DNA of 6,554 nt from Gammaproteobacteria bacterium (GTDB lineage: Bacteria; Pseudomonadota; Gammaproteobacteria; Xanthomonadales; Xanthomonadaceae): positions 1-6,554 of the forward strand of contig JAHEBG010000065.1 of assembly GCA_024642445.1 (NCBI GenBank), in the 5' to 3' direction. The notes under the pieces are model-generated. The model was not told where the DNA came from. It was given only the letters and a program-made list of their open reading frames with translations, and searched no databases. Below, in pieces: positions 1 through 6,554 of the stretch. The translations under genes and the position numbers were made by a program. Every line of letters starts with the position of its first letter. The first letter of the stretch is position 1.

Positions 1-49
1 GCGCTACATCCTGAATCATCAATTGCTCTTCGGTGAATCCAAAATCCAT
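1..49 (-). CDS. Acyl-CoA dehydrogenase, N-terminal fragment (gene runs off the left edge)
   Basis: The reverse strand from position 49 reads ATG and then MDFGFTEEQLMIQDVA, the typical opening of acyl-CoA dehydrogenases (a short hydrophobic start, then T/S-EEQ and a first helix). These flavoproteins oxidise acyl-CoA to trans-2-enoyl-CoA in fatty acid or branched-chain amino acid breakdown. A Shine-Dalgarno-like GTGAGGC (60-54), with GAGG five bases before the ATG, supports this start. Only 16 codons are visible, so substrate class and completeness cannot be judged. The gene diverges from the sahR-metH operon and shares its 111-bp upstream region. The family call rests on a short but characteristic N-terminus. 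Confidence 0.72.
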   Translation of the reverse strand, partial: MDFGFTEEQLMIQDVA

Positions 50-79
50 AACTGCCTCACATGATTTTCAACAGGGCTT

Positions 80-108
80 ATTTTACCCTTGTTACGCATA
101 CGTATGTA
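80..108 (-). promoter_or_regulatory. Possible promoter of the acyl-CoA dehydrogenase gene
   Basis: On the minus strand TACATA (108-103) lies 17 bp before TAAAAT (85-80). The -10 element is good and the -35 is weak (three of six consensus bases). Transcription would begin about 25 bases before the ATG at 49. The -10 lies in the loop of an imperfect inverted repeat (AACAGGG at 70-76, CCCTTGTT at 86-93). This is inferred from sequence only. Confidence 0.3.
97..106. repeat. Perfect 10-bp palindrome CATACGTATG in the divergent region
   Basis: CATACGTATG is fully self-complementary and lies between the two divergent start codons. It falls across the weak -35 of the leftward promoter and just upstream of the -35 proposed for the rightward one. 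It could be a regulator site for either gene. A 10-bp palindrome can also occur by chance in an AT-rich stretch, and I recognise no specific regulator for it. Confidence 0.35.
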
Positions 109-137
109 TTGCAAAGCCGGTAAAATATATATATCTT
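109..137 (+). promoter_or_regulatory. Predicted promoter of the sahR-metH operon
   Basis: TTGCAA (109-114), 17 bp, then TATCTT (132-137) is the best sigma-70-like pair before the operon. The -35 matches four and the -10 four of six consensus bases. Transcription would start near 144, at the centre of the 36-bp inverted repeat, leaving a 5' leader of only about 17 bases that still contains the AAGGA ribosome site. The -10 lies inside the left arm of the repeat, so a protein bound there would exclude RNA polymerase. Other AT-rich -10 choices exist nearby. Confidence 0.45.
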
Positions 138-162
138 TATATCGTGATATAAGGATATATAT
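127..162. promoter_or_regulatory. 36-bp inverted repeat, probable SahR operator
   Basis: Arms 127-143 and 146-162 are 17 bp each, separated by 2 bp, and 16 of 17 positions are complementary; the only mismatch is T136 opposite G153. The core is ATATC-gt-GATAT. The size, symmetry and position immediately before an ArsR-type regulator gene fit a dimer operator used for autoregulation. SahR proteins are known to repress SAM-cycle genes from AT-rich palindromes and to leave the DNA when SAH rises. That this repeat is the site of the adjacent SahR-like protein is inference. The right arm covers the AAGGA ribosome site and the first two bases of the ATG. Confidence 0.75.
151..155 (+). promoter_or_regulatory. 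Shine-Dalgarno AAGGA that fixes the sahR start
   Basis: AAGGA lies five bases before the ATG at 161 and is the only good ribosome site in the region. In-frame alternatives upstream (TTG at 89, ATG at 104) lack one, and would add an AT-rich-encoded extension not expected at an ArsR-type N-terminus. The site sits inside the right arm of the inverted repeat. Confidence 0.7.
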
Positions 163-1090
163 GAATCTAGCCGCTTGGTCGCAATGCCTTAAAGTTCTGG
201 CGGACCCCACCCGGGTCCGCTTGTTGGCATTGCTTGAAAATGAAGAACTGACCGTTGCCGAACTGGCAGCCATTACCGGCTTGGCACAACCCAGGGTATC
301 CACCCATCTGGCAAAGCTGAAAGAGTTGGATTTGGTTCGAGACCGGCGCTCGGGCGTCAGCGCCTATTACCGCTTCAATGACAAAGACCTGGAGCCCGCC
401 GAGCACAGCCTTTGGCAGGCGCTCAGATCAGGCACCGACGACCCCCTATTAAAACAGGATTACGAGCGCTTACGCAGCGTGCTTGAACAACGGGCCGACG
501 ACGAAAACTGGCCGGATACCGTTGCCGGCGATATGGAGCGCCACTACTCGCCTGGCCGTACCTGGGAAGCCTTGGCGCGCACGGCATTACCGCTGATTGA
601 CCCTGGCGCGGTTCTGGACGTTGCCTCCGGTGATGGCGTACTGGCGGAATTGTTTGCGCCGTATGCCGAACGGTATGTCTGTGTCGATTCCAGCGAAAAG
701 GTGGTGAGCGCAGCCGCAGAACGCCTGAAAAAATGGCCAAATGTATCGGTGCGTCAAGGCGATATGCATGCACTGCCTTTCGAAACCGCACAGTTCGACA
801 TGGTTTTAATGATGCATGCCCTGAGTTACTCGAAGAAGCCGGCATTGGCCATTGAAGAAGCAGCCAGGGTGTTGAACTCAAAAGGCGAGTTGCTGCTGAG
901 CTGCCTGCTCAAACACGGCCACCGCAGCACGGTAGAACCCTATGGCCATGAGAACCTTGGGTTCAGCCAGAAAGAACTGATACGCTTCGCCGAAAAAGCC
1001 AAGTTGAAGGTCAAACACTGCGAAATCGTCAGCCGCGAGCGCCGCGCACCGCATTTTGAAATCGTGATGTTGTTGGCGGTAAAAGCCTGA
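161..1090 (+). CDS. sahR: SahR-type repressor: ArsR winged-helix domain fused to a SAM-methyltransferase-like SAH sensor
   Basis: 309 aa. Residues 1-75 form an ArsR-type winged helix: a [17 protein letters not shown] helix, then TVAELA, then a recognition helix around [13 protein letters not shown] (43-55) and a wing ending SGVSAYYRF. The ArsR/SmtB metal motif ELCVCDL is replaced by ELTVAEL, so metal sensing is unlikely. Residues 130-309 resemble class I SAM-dependent methyltransferases: motif [10 protein letters not shown] (151-159), an acidic residue ending strand 2 in YVCVDSS (D176), DMHALPF (201-207) and a motif IV-like strand [10 protein letters not shown]. This two-domain layout is that of SahR, a proteobacterial repressor whose methylase-derived domain binds S-adenosylhomocysteine and which controls SAM-cycle genes, including metH. 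The stop overlaps the metH start by one base, and a strong palindrome covers its own start, so autoregulation is probable. Whether the domain keeps methyltransferase activity cannot be told. ATG 161 was chosen for AAGGA and domain fit. Confidence 0.85.
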   Translation: MNLAAWSQCLKVLADPTRVRLLALLENEELTVAELAAITGLAQPRVSTHLAKLKELDLVRDRRSGVSAYYRFNDKDLEPAEHSLWQALRSGTDDPLLKQDYERLRSVLEQRADDENWPDTVAGDMERHYSPGRTWEALARTALPLIDPGAVLDVASGDGVLAELFAPYAERYVCVDSSEKVVSAAAERLKKWPNVSVRQGDMHALPFETAQFDMVLMMHALSYSKKPALAIEEAARVLNSKGELLLSCLLKHGHRSTVEPYGHENLGFSQKELIRFAEKAKLKVKHCEIVSRERRAPHFEIVMLLAVKA

Positions 1091-4000
1091 TGCTGCCGTG
1101 GAAAGATCCCGAGCGGGCATCTCTGCTCGAAGACGCGCTGACAAAGCGTATCCTCATTCTTGACGGTGCCATGGGCACCATGATCCAGAACCAGCAATTG
1201 CAAGAGACTGATTACCGTGGCACTCGATTCAGTGAAGGCTATGATGTCAGCGCACCGGCAACGCATAGCCACCATAGCGGGTGTGGCTGCAGCCAAGACT
1301 TGAAAGGCAACAACGACCTGCTGTCATTGACCAAGCCCGACTTGATAATGAATATCCATCGGCAGTACCTTGAGGCCGGTGCCGACCTGATCGAGACCAA
1401 TACGTTCAATTCGACCCGCAGTTCGCAATCGGATTACCGGCTCGAACACTTGGCGTATGAGCTGAATATAGAATCGGCACGCTTGGCAAAGGCTTGCTGC
1501 ATGGAGGCCGAACAGAGGACGCCGGATAAACCGCGCTTCGTGGTTGGCGTTTTGGGCCCTACCTCGCGCACTGCATCCATCAGTCCAGACGTAAACAATC
1601 CGGCGTTCAGAAACACCGATTTCGACACCTTGGTTGCCCATTACACCGAGGCCAGCAACGGCCTGATCGATGGCGGCGCCGACATTCTAATGGTGGAAAC
1701 CGTATTCGATACATTAAATGCTAAAGCCGCAGTATTCGCCATCGATTCGGTTTTCCGGACGCGCGGTCAACGCTTACCGCTGATGATCTCAGGCACCATT
1801 ACCGATCGCTCCGGACGCACCCTGTCCGGACAAACGGCCGAAGCATTCTGGTATTCCCTGCGTCACGCCAAACCCATGGCCATTGGCTTGAATTGTGCCT
1901 TGGGTGCCAAAGATCTACGGGCGCATCTTGATGTGTTGAGTTCCTGCGCCGATACCTACATTTCCTGCCATCCCAATGCCGGTTTGCCCAATGCTTTCGG
2001 AGACTATGACGAAACCCCTGAGATTATGGCGGAGCAATTGCGCGAATTCGCCGAATCCGGGCTTTTGAACATTGTCGGCGGCTGCTGCGGCACTACGCCG
2101 GCGCATATCCGTGCCATTGCCAATGCCGTAGGCAACAGCGCCCGTCGCCCCCTGCCTGAACTTCCGCCGTTGACGCGACTCAGCGGCCTTGAACCGTTCG
2201 TCATCACGCCAAACATCAATTTCGTCAATGTCGGTGAACGCACCAATGTCACCGGCTCGGCTCAATTCAAGAAGCTCATCGTTCAGAACGAGTTCGACAA
2301 AGCGCTTTCGGTGGCTAAACAGCAGGTGGATAACGGCGCGCAGATCATCGATATCAACATGGACGATGGCATGCTCGATTCAGAAGCCGCCATGGTGCAC
2401 TTCCTGCGTCTGATTGCCGCCGAGCCGGATATCGCTCGGGTACCGGTGATGATCGATTCCTCGAAGTGGTCGGTGCTGGAAGCAGGCCTGAAATGGGTCC
2501 AAGGCAAGTGCGTGGTCAATTCGATTTCGCTCAAAGAAGGTGAGCACGAATTTCTCAGACAAGCCGAAATGGCCATGCGCTACGGCGCCGCCGTGGTCAT
2601 CATGGCATTCGATGAAACCGGGCAGGCCGATACCTTTGAACGCAAAATTGAAATCTGCTCGCGTGCCTATGCCTTGCTGACAGACCGGTTGGGTTTTGCG
2701 CCGGAAGACATAATTTTCGATCCGAATATTTTCGCTATCGGCACCGGAATTCCCGAACATGACGACTATGCCCAGGCTTTTATCAAAGCGTCACAGGAAA
2801 TCAAACAGCGTTTCCCTTACAGCCATGTCTCCGGCGGGGTCTCCAATGTCAGCTTCAGCTTCCGCGGAAACACGCCTCTGCGTGAAGCCATTCATTCGGT
2901 TTTTCTTTACCATGCCATCAAGTCCGGGCTTGACATGGGTATCGTCAATGCCGGTGCCATGCCAATCTACGACGATCTGGATCCGTCACTTCGGGCTTTG
3001 GTAGAAGCCTTGGTACTCAACAGCAATAGCCAGGCCACGGAAAACCTGATGGCGCGTGCCGGTGCATTCCAAAGTGCCCGTGCCGAAGAGAACCCGGAAA
3101 ATCAAGCCTGGCGCGAGTGGCCCGTTGCCGACCGGCTGGCACATGCACTGGTGCATGGCATCGATGCCTACATCGTGGAAGATACTGAAACGGCGCGCTT
3201 GGCCGCCGAGCATCCGTTGCATGTCATCGAGCAACACTTGATGCGCGGCATGAATGTGGTCGGTGATTTATTCGGCGCCGGAAAAATGTTCCTGCCACAA
3301 GTCATCAAATCGGCACGGGTAATGAAGAAATCCGTTGCCGAACTGTTGCCGTACATCGAAGCGCTCAAAGATGCCAACACAAGTGACAGCTCCAACGGAA
3401 AGATCATCATGGCTACGGTCAAAGGCGATGTCCACGATATTGGTAAAAACATCGTTGGCGTAGTCTTGGCCTGCAATAACTTCGAAATTGTCGATTTGGG
3501 GGTCATGGTTCCGGCTCAAACAATTATTGATGCCGCCATCGAGCACAAAGCGGTTGCCATTGGCCTTTCCGGGCTGATTACACCGTCCCTGGATGAAATG
3601 AGCCATGTCGCGAAGGAAATGCAACGCCAGAAAATCCGCCTGCCGTTGTTAATAGGTGGTGCCACAACATCTAGAGCACATACCGCCTTGAAAATCGCAC
3701 CGCATCATGATCAACCGGTGGTTTGGGTTAAAGACGCTTCCCGCGCTGTTAGTGTTGCAGGCGCCGTCTGTAACCCGGAGGCCAATCAGGCCATGCTGGC
3801 CTCAGTTGAAGAGGATTACCGGATTATCCGGAAACGGCATGCGCAAAAATCCGATGCCAAGGCCTTGGTGACATTGCAAGCTGCTCGAGATAATGGCCTG
3901 AAGCTCGATTGGTCCGACTTCGATGCCGTAACGCCTGCCGTCGAAAACCGGGTGGTGTTCGATGACATCCCGCTGCAAGCCTTGATTGATACCTTCGACT

Positions 4001-4836
4001 GGACACCGTTCTTCCAAAGCTGGGAATTGTCCGGTCGCTATCCCGCGATACTTGAAGACCCAGTGGTTGGCCTTCAGGCCAGCGCTTTGTTTGCCGATGC
4101 TAAAGCGATGCTGGAGCGCATCGTTTCCGAAAAATGGATTACCGCCCGTGCGGTCGTGGCTTTCTGGAAGGCCGGCTCCGAAGGCGATGACGTACATATT
4201 GAAACGGAGTCCGGCATTGAAACCTTGCATTTCCTTAGGCAACAGGCACAGAAACCGGAGGCGCGCCCGAATCTCTGCCTTGCCGACTTCATCGCGCCGA
4301 GCACTTCCGGAAAGCAGGATTACATCGGCGCGTTCGCGGTCAACTGTGGCGACGGCGTTGACGCAAGGGCGAAAGCTTTCGAGCGGGCACTGGATGACTA
4401 CTCCTCAATACTGCTGAAGGCGCTTGCCGATCGCTTTGCCGAAAGTTGTACCGAGTGGTTGCATCGCAAAGTGCGTACCGAATTATGGCCTTATGCTACG
4501 AATGAAAACCTTAGCAATGAAGCACTGATACTTGAAAAATATCAGGGCATCCGCCCTGCCCCAGGTTACCCGGCATGCCCGGACCACAGCGAAAAACGCA
4601 CCTTGTTCCAATTGCTGCAGGCGGAATCCAACGTTGGTCTGCAACTTACCGAAAACTTCGCCATGCACCCGGCTTCAGCCGTTAGCGGCTATTATTTCTC
4701 GCACCCGCAAAGCCAGTACTTCGTGGTGGGCAGGGTCGGCCGTGAACAGGTGGAATCGTATGCCGAGCGCAAAAAAATCAGCCTGCAGCAGGCTGAAAAG
4801 TACCTTGCCGCCAATTTGGATTACGACCCAGAATAA
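1090..4836 (+). CDS. metH: Cobalamin-dependent methionine synthase MetH, complete
   Basis: 1248 aa (E. coli MetH 1227). It transfers the methyl group of 5-methyltetrahydrofolate through cobalamin to homocysteine, giving methionine, in the cytoplasm. Homocysteine domain about 20-345: [10 protein letters not shown], and zinc ligands C269 (GLNCALG), C332 and C333 (GGCCGTT). Folate domain about 375-640: [35 protein letters not shown]. Four-helix cap about 675-760: [19 protein letters not shown]. Cobalamin domain about 765-905: DVHDIGKN with lower-ligand H782 and partners D780 and S833. Activation domain about 920-1248: D970 (DWTPFF), R1155 ([10 protein letters not shown]) and Y1202 (SGYYFSHP), matching SAM contacts D946, R1134 and Y1189 of E. 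coli. All key residues are present, so the enzyme should be active. Residues about 48-69 hold an extra His/Cys-rich loop. The ATG overlaps the sahR stop (TGATG) with only a weak ribosome site, suggesting translational coupling and SahR control. The TAA abuts the stop of the opposing gene. Confidence 0.98.
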   Translation: MLPWKDPERASLLEDALTKRILILDGAMGTMIQNQQLQETDYRGTRFSEGYDVSAPATHSHHSGCGCSQDLKGNNDLLSLTKPDLIMNIHRQYLEAGADLIETNTFNSTRSSQSDYRLEHLAYELNIESARLAKACCMEAEQRTPDKPRFVVGVLGPTSRTASISPDVNNPAFRNTDFDTLVAHYTEASNGLIDGGADILMVETVFDTLNAKAAVFAIDSVFRTRGQRLPLMISGTITDRSGRTLSGQTAEAFWYSLRHAKPMAIGLNCALGAKDLRAHLDVLSSCADTYISCHPNAGLPNAFGDYDETPEIMAEQLREFAESGLLNIVGGCCGTTPAHIRAIANAVGNSARRPLPELPPLTRLSGLEPFVITPNINFVNVGERTNVTGSAQFKKLIVQNEFDKALSVAKQQVDNGAQIIDINMDDGMLDSEAAMVHFLRLIAAEPDIARVPVMIDSSKWSVLEAGLKWVQGKCVVNSISLKEGEHEFLRQAEMAMRYGAAVVIMAFDETGQADTFERKIEICSRAYALLTDRLGFAPEDIIFDPNIFAIGTGIPEHDDYAQAFIKASQEIKQRFPYSHVSGGVSNVSFSFRGNTPLREAIHSVFLYHAIKSGLDMGIVNAGAMPIYDDLDPSLRALVEALVLNSNSQATENLMARAGAFQSARAEENPENQAWREWPVADRLAHALVHGIDAYIVEDTETARLAAEHPLHVIEQHLMRGMNVVGDLFGAGKMFLPQVIKSARVMKKSVAELLPYIEALKDANTSDSSNGKIIMATVKGDVHDIGKNIVGVVLACNNFEIVDLGVMVPAQTIIDAAIEHKAVAIGLSGLITPSLDEMSHVAKEMQRQKIRLPLLIGGATTSRAHTALKIAPHHDQPVVWVKDASRAVSVAGAVCNPEANQAMLASVEEDYRIIRKRHAQKSDAKALVTLQAARDNGLKLDWSDFDAVTPAVENRVVFDDIPLQALIDTFDWTPFFQSWELSGRYPAILEDPVVGLQASALFADAKAMLERIVSEKWITARAVVAFWKAGSEGDDVHIETESGIETLHFLRQQAQKPEARPNLCLADFIAPSTSGKQDYIGAFAVNCGDGVDARAKAFERALDDYSSILLKALADRFAESCTEWLHRKVRTELWPYATNENLSNEALILEKYQGIRPAPGYPACPDHSEKRTLFQLLQAESNVGLQLTENFAMHPASAVSGYYFSHPQSQYFVVGRVGREQVESYAERKKISLQQAEKYLAANLDYDPE
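1234..1296 (+). other. His/Cys-rich insertion in the MetH homocysteine domain
   Basis: Between FRGxRF and DLKGNND, E. coli MetH has the short ADWPC segment. Here about 22 residues (48-69) stand there, about 17 more, containing [12 protein letters not shown]. Residues 59-67 supply three His and two Cys within nine positions, a composition typical of metal-binding loops. The reading frame and flanking conserved blocks are intact, so this is a genuine in-frame insertion relative to E. coli. Function is unknown. I compared it with remembered MetH sequences only, so how widespread it is remains open. Confidence 0.7.
4771..4796 (-). terminator. Intrinsic terminator of the leftward operon, inside the metH coding sequence
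   Basis: Read on the minus strand, TCAGCCTG (4796-4789), loop CTG (4788-4786) and CAGGCTGA (4785-4778) form a perfect 8-bp stem, five of eight pairs G-C, followed directly by seven T (4777-4771). This is the standard form of a Rho-independent terminator. The stem begins 40 bases past the DUF2058 stop codon, the expected place for the end of the ugd-slyX-DUF2058 transcript. On the plus strand the same bases encode MetH residues KKISLQQAE (1228-1236), a part of the activation domain that differs from E. coli MetH. On the plus strand the stem lacks a following T-tract, so it should not stop metH transcription. Confidence 0.8.
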
Positions 4837-5424
4837 TCACCAGATAAGGTCGTCAGGTACCTGAAAACGCGGGTCGTCATAGCCTTCTGGCAGTGCCTGT
4901 TCGGTGCCGTCGCAATACAAAGCCAATAATGCGGGGATTTGTTGTTTTACAGCCAGCGCAATGTCCGCAGGCACCAGATGGAAGCGGCCATTGTTCTGCA
5001 CAACACCCAGTTTGCCCGCGTTCAATGCCAACAATTGTTCTGCAGTGACATAAATGCGCTTGATCTTTCCGCTATAGGAAAAATGACGGACGAGTTCGGC
5101 ATTGGCATCGTTCAAACAATGGCCGTCCAGAAGTTTCGATACCGTCTCTTTAGCCAGTTTTTTCTGCCGTGCCGCTTCTAGTTTTTCGGCCTCGGCACGC
5201 TCGCGATCGCGCTTTTCCTGCTGTGCCCGCAGGGCGAAAGCCTTAGCCAGATCGATTTCTTCCTGACTCTGTTTTTTGGCATGTGAATGTGCAGGCGCTG
5301 GCCTGCGTGTGTTGGCATTAGCCTGCTGTCGGGGCTTATTCGCCGATTTTTTAGCCGGCGCTTGTGATGGGCTGGGCGCTTTGAAGCCCAAACCCAGCAA
5401 CTGGTCTTTGAGTGAATGGCTCAT
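4837..5424 (-). CDS. DUF2058 family protein (YaiL-like), function unknown
   Basis: 195 aa (E. coli YaiL is about 180). The start MSHSLKDQLLGLGF matches the family's short LxxQLLxxG opening. Next come a low-complexity Ala/Pro/Lys/Gln linker (about 16-52), a highly charged helix likely to be a coiled coil (about 53-95, EEIDLAKAF through RQKKLAKE), and the conserved globular part (96-195): NDANAE, VRHFSYSGKIKRIYVT, the LGVVQNNGRFHLVPA strands, and the terminal VPDDLIW that is a hallmark of the family. Some databases label the family nucleoprotein/polynucleotide-associated; the basic linker would suit nucleic acid binding, but no role is established here. It starts four bases after the slyX stop, so it is in the same transcript. 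An in-frame extension to 5562 would overlap slyX and is not credible. The ribosome site is weak (GAAG). Its stop touches the metH stop. Confidence 0.88.
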   Translation of the reverse strand: MSHSLKDQLLGLGFKAPSPSQAPAKKSANKPRQQANANTRRPAPAHSHAKKQSQEEIDLAKAFALRAQQEKRDRERAEAEKLEAARQKKLAKETVSKLLDGHCLNDANAELVRHFSYSGKIKRIYVTAEQLLALNAGKLGVVQNNGRFHLVPADIALAVKQQIPALLALYCDGTEQALPEGYDDPRFQVPDDLIW

Positions 5425-5428
5425 TGCT

Positions 5429-5644
5429 TCAATAATGTGGCGGTGGTGGCTCGCTGCCGGATTCGGCATACAGCATGGTACGTAGCGTTTTAAGATCTTC
5501 CAGTGCCCGGCGCAGCAATTCGGATTGCCGGTAAGCTTCCATCCGGGCTTCCGCCAGTGCATCGCTCATTTCAGTCAAGGCCTGCTCCTGAAAACTCAGG
5601 CGGGTCTCCAACTCTTCCAAGCGCTTTTCGGTAATGTCCGTCAT
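5429..5644 (-). CDS. slyX: SlyX family protein
   Basis: 71 aa, matching the usual length of about 70. The sequence is a coiled-coil pattern, RLEELETRLSFQEQALTEMSDAL then a second helix with LLRRALEDLKTL, followed by a short tail ending PPPPHY, like the PPPHY end of E. coli SlyX. SlyX proteins are small, soluble and probably oligomeric; the name comes from the neighbouring slyD lysis gene in E. coli, and no biochemical role is settled. The ATG follows the ugd TGA directly (TGAATG) with no clear ribosome site, suggesting translational coupling to ugd. Its stop is four bases before the DUF2058 start. Placement after ugd differs from the slyD neighbourhood of enterobacteria. Confidence 0.93.
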   Translation of the reverse strand: MTDITEKRLEELETRLSFQEQALTEMSDALAEARMEAYRQSELLRRALEDLKTLRTMLYAESGSEPPPPHY

Positions 5645-6554
5645 TCAGCTGGCCGTACGCTGCACGGAGCGGCCACGGCCTATACCGTAATACGCCAGTC
5701 CTGCACTTTCCACGGTTTCCGGATCATAGATATTGCGACCATCGAAAATCACCGCATCGGCCAGTTGCAAGGCCAAGGCTTTAAAATCGGGGCTGCGGAA
5801 ATTTTTCCACTCGGTAACCACCACCAAGGCATCGGCATTCTGCACTGCGGCATTGGCGGTTCCTACCAATGTCAAATCATTACGCTGTCCGAAGATGCGC
5901 TCTGCTTCGTGCATCGCCTCCGGATCGAAGGCCTGAACTTTCGCCCCTGCCTGCCACAGGCTTGCAAGCAGGTTTCGGCTGGATGCGGCGCGCATATCAT
6001 CGGTATTCGGCTTGAAAGCCAAACCCCATACGGCTATGGTCTTGCCGGATAATTCGCCATTGAAATGGCGGCTGATTAATTCAAACAGTTTGTCTTTCTG
6101 GCGTTCGTTGACGGCTTCCACGGCACGCAGTATTTGCGCCTGGTAACCGTGCTGACCGGCAGTGCGTTCCAGTGCCTGCACATCTTTCGGAAAACAGGAG
6201 CCGCCATAACCGGCACCGGGATAGATGAAACTGTAGCCAATGCGGGCATCGGACCCAATGCCGTGTCGAACCATTTCAATATCGGCGCCGACACGTTCGG
6301 CAATATTGGCCATTTCGTTCATGAAACTGATTTTGGTGGCGAGCATGGCATTGGCCGCGTACTTGGTCAGTTCGGCCGAGCGCACATCCATGGCCACGAT
6401 GCGTTCGTGGTTGCGGTTGAACGGCGCATACAGCCGTTTCAGTTCATCCAAGGCACGGTTTGATTTTGCGCCGATGACAATCCGGTCGGGGCGCATGCAG
6501 TCTTTAACCGCATCGCCCTCCTTCAAAAACTCGGGGTTGGACACCACATCAAAA
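5645..6554 (-). CDS. ugd: UDP-glucose 6-dehydrogenase, C-terminal two thirds (5' end outside the window)
   Basis: About 302 codons are visible, opening in frame with [16 protein letters not shown], so the gene continues past the right edge; a GTG at 6547 is not the real start. UGD oxidises UDP-glucose twice with NAD+ to UDP-glucuronate, a precursor for exopolysaccharide, capsule or lipopolysaccharide sugars. Visible motifs are the catalytic cysteine in [10 protein letters not shown] (Cys codon 6196-6194), the preceding substrate-loop segment [12 protein letters not shown], the central helix [17 protein letters not shown] with conserved Lys and Asn, and the C-terminal UDP-binding domain with [17 protein letters not shown], a DPEA turn, [10 protein letters not shown] and DGRNIY. 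The missing part would be about 145 residues carrying the N-terminal NAD-binding Rossmann fold, judging from the family length of about 440-450. It is the first visible gene of the leftward operon and ends directly before slyX. GDP-mannose dehydrogenase is a related alternative, but the motifs fit UGD better. Confidence 0.95.
   Translation of the reverse strand, partial: FDVVSNPEFLKEGDAVKDCMRPDRIVIGAKSNRALDELKRLYAPFNRNHERIVAMDVRSAELTKYAANAMLATKISFMNEMANIAERVGADIEMVRHGIGSDARIGYSFIYPGAGYGGSCFPKDVQALERTAGQHGYQAQILRAVEAVNERQKDKLFELISRHFNGELSGKTIAVWGLAFKPNTDDMRAASSRNLLASLWQAGAKVQAFDPEAMHEAERIFGQRNDLTLVGTANAAVQNADALVVVTEWKNFRSPDFKALALQLADAVIFDGRNIYDPETVESAGLAYYGIGRGRSVQRTAS

Noticed and set aside
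89..160. In-frame upstream extension of the sahR reading frame (TTG at 89, ATG at 104)
   Set aside because: No ribosome site precedes either codon, the added residues come from the AT-rich operator DNA, and ATG 161 has AAGGA at proper spacing and gives the expected ArsR N-terminus.
50..160. SAH, SAM or cobalamin riboswitch upstream of sahR-metH
   Set aside because: The region is too short and AT-rich, no conserved aptamer elements are visible, and the predicted leader is only about 17 bases. Control by the SahR protein explains the layout better.
423..881. 152-codon minus-strand open frame opposite sahR
   Set aside because: The composition is Arg/Pro/His-rich in the manner of antisense frames; the plus strand has clear SahR domains.
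4853..4864. Perfect 12-bp palindrome TCAGGTACCTGA just after the metH stop, considered as a metH terminator
   Set aside because: It has no loop-forming spacer and no T-tract on the plus strand (AAAA follows), and it lies within DUF2058 codons; it is probably incidental.
5341..5360. CGCCG/CGGCG inverted repeat with a T-rich loop
   Set aside because: The stem is five bp, the T-run is in the loop rather than after the stem, and it lies inside the DUF2058 linker.
5425..5562. Longer DUF2058 protein starting at 5562
   Set aside because: The extension lies wholly inside slyX in another frame and shows no family similarity; the family opening begins at MSHSLKDQLL (5424).
5525..6052. 175-codon plus-strand open frame opposite slyX and ugd
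   Set aside because: It is the antisense of two well-supported genes, and its translation shows no recognisable motif.

Overview
The window looks like chromosomal DNA from a gammaproteobacterium. This is inferred from a SlyX-type protein ending in PPPHY, a DUF2058 protein ending in VPDDLIW, and a MetH close to the Escherichia coli enzyme throughout. I cannot name the genus. The window is almost fully coding. There are five long or complete genes plus a 16-codon stub at the left edge. I found no tRNA, rRNA, CRISPR array, insertion sequence or riboswitch.

Left edge (1-160): the first codons of an acyl-CoA dehydrogenase gene run leftward out of the window. A 111-bp AT-rich divergent region (50-160) separates it from a rightward operon. 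This region is the only intergenic space of any size. It holds a near-perfect 36-bp inverted repeat (127-162) that covers the Shine-Dalgarno and start codon of the first rightward gene.

Rightward operon (161-4836): the first gene encodes an ArsR-type winged-helix domain fused to a SAM-dependent-methyltransferase-like domain, the architecture of SahR, the S-adenosylhomocysteine-responsive repressor of the SAM cycle. Its stop overlaps by one base (TGATG) the start of a full-length cobalamin-dependent methionine synthase, metH. The likely circuit is that SAH, the product of cellular methylations, releases SahR from the operator and raises MetH, which remethylates homocysteine to methionine. MetH carries a short His/Cys-rich insertion near its N-terminus that E. 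coli MetH lacks.

Leftward operon (6554-4837): a UDP-glucose 6-dehydrogenase gene (5' end outside the window), slyX and a DUF2058 gene are packed with 0- and 4-nt gaps. The DUF2058 stop codon abuts the metH stop codon with no base between them. The terminator of this operon appears to lie inside the metH coding sequence: an 8-bp stem, a 3-nt loop and seven T residues on the minus strand at 4796-4771.

I did not find a wholly undescribed system. The points most worth following are the SahR operator overlapping the start codon, the terminator embedded in metH, and the metal-ligand-like insertion in MetH.
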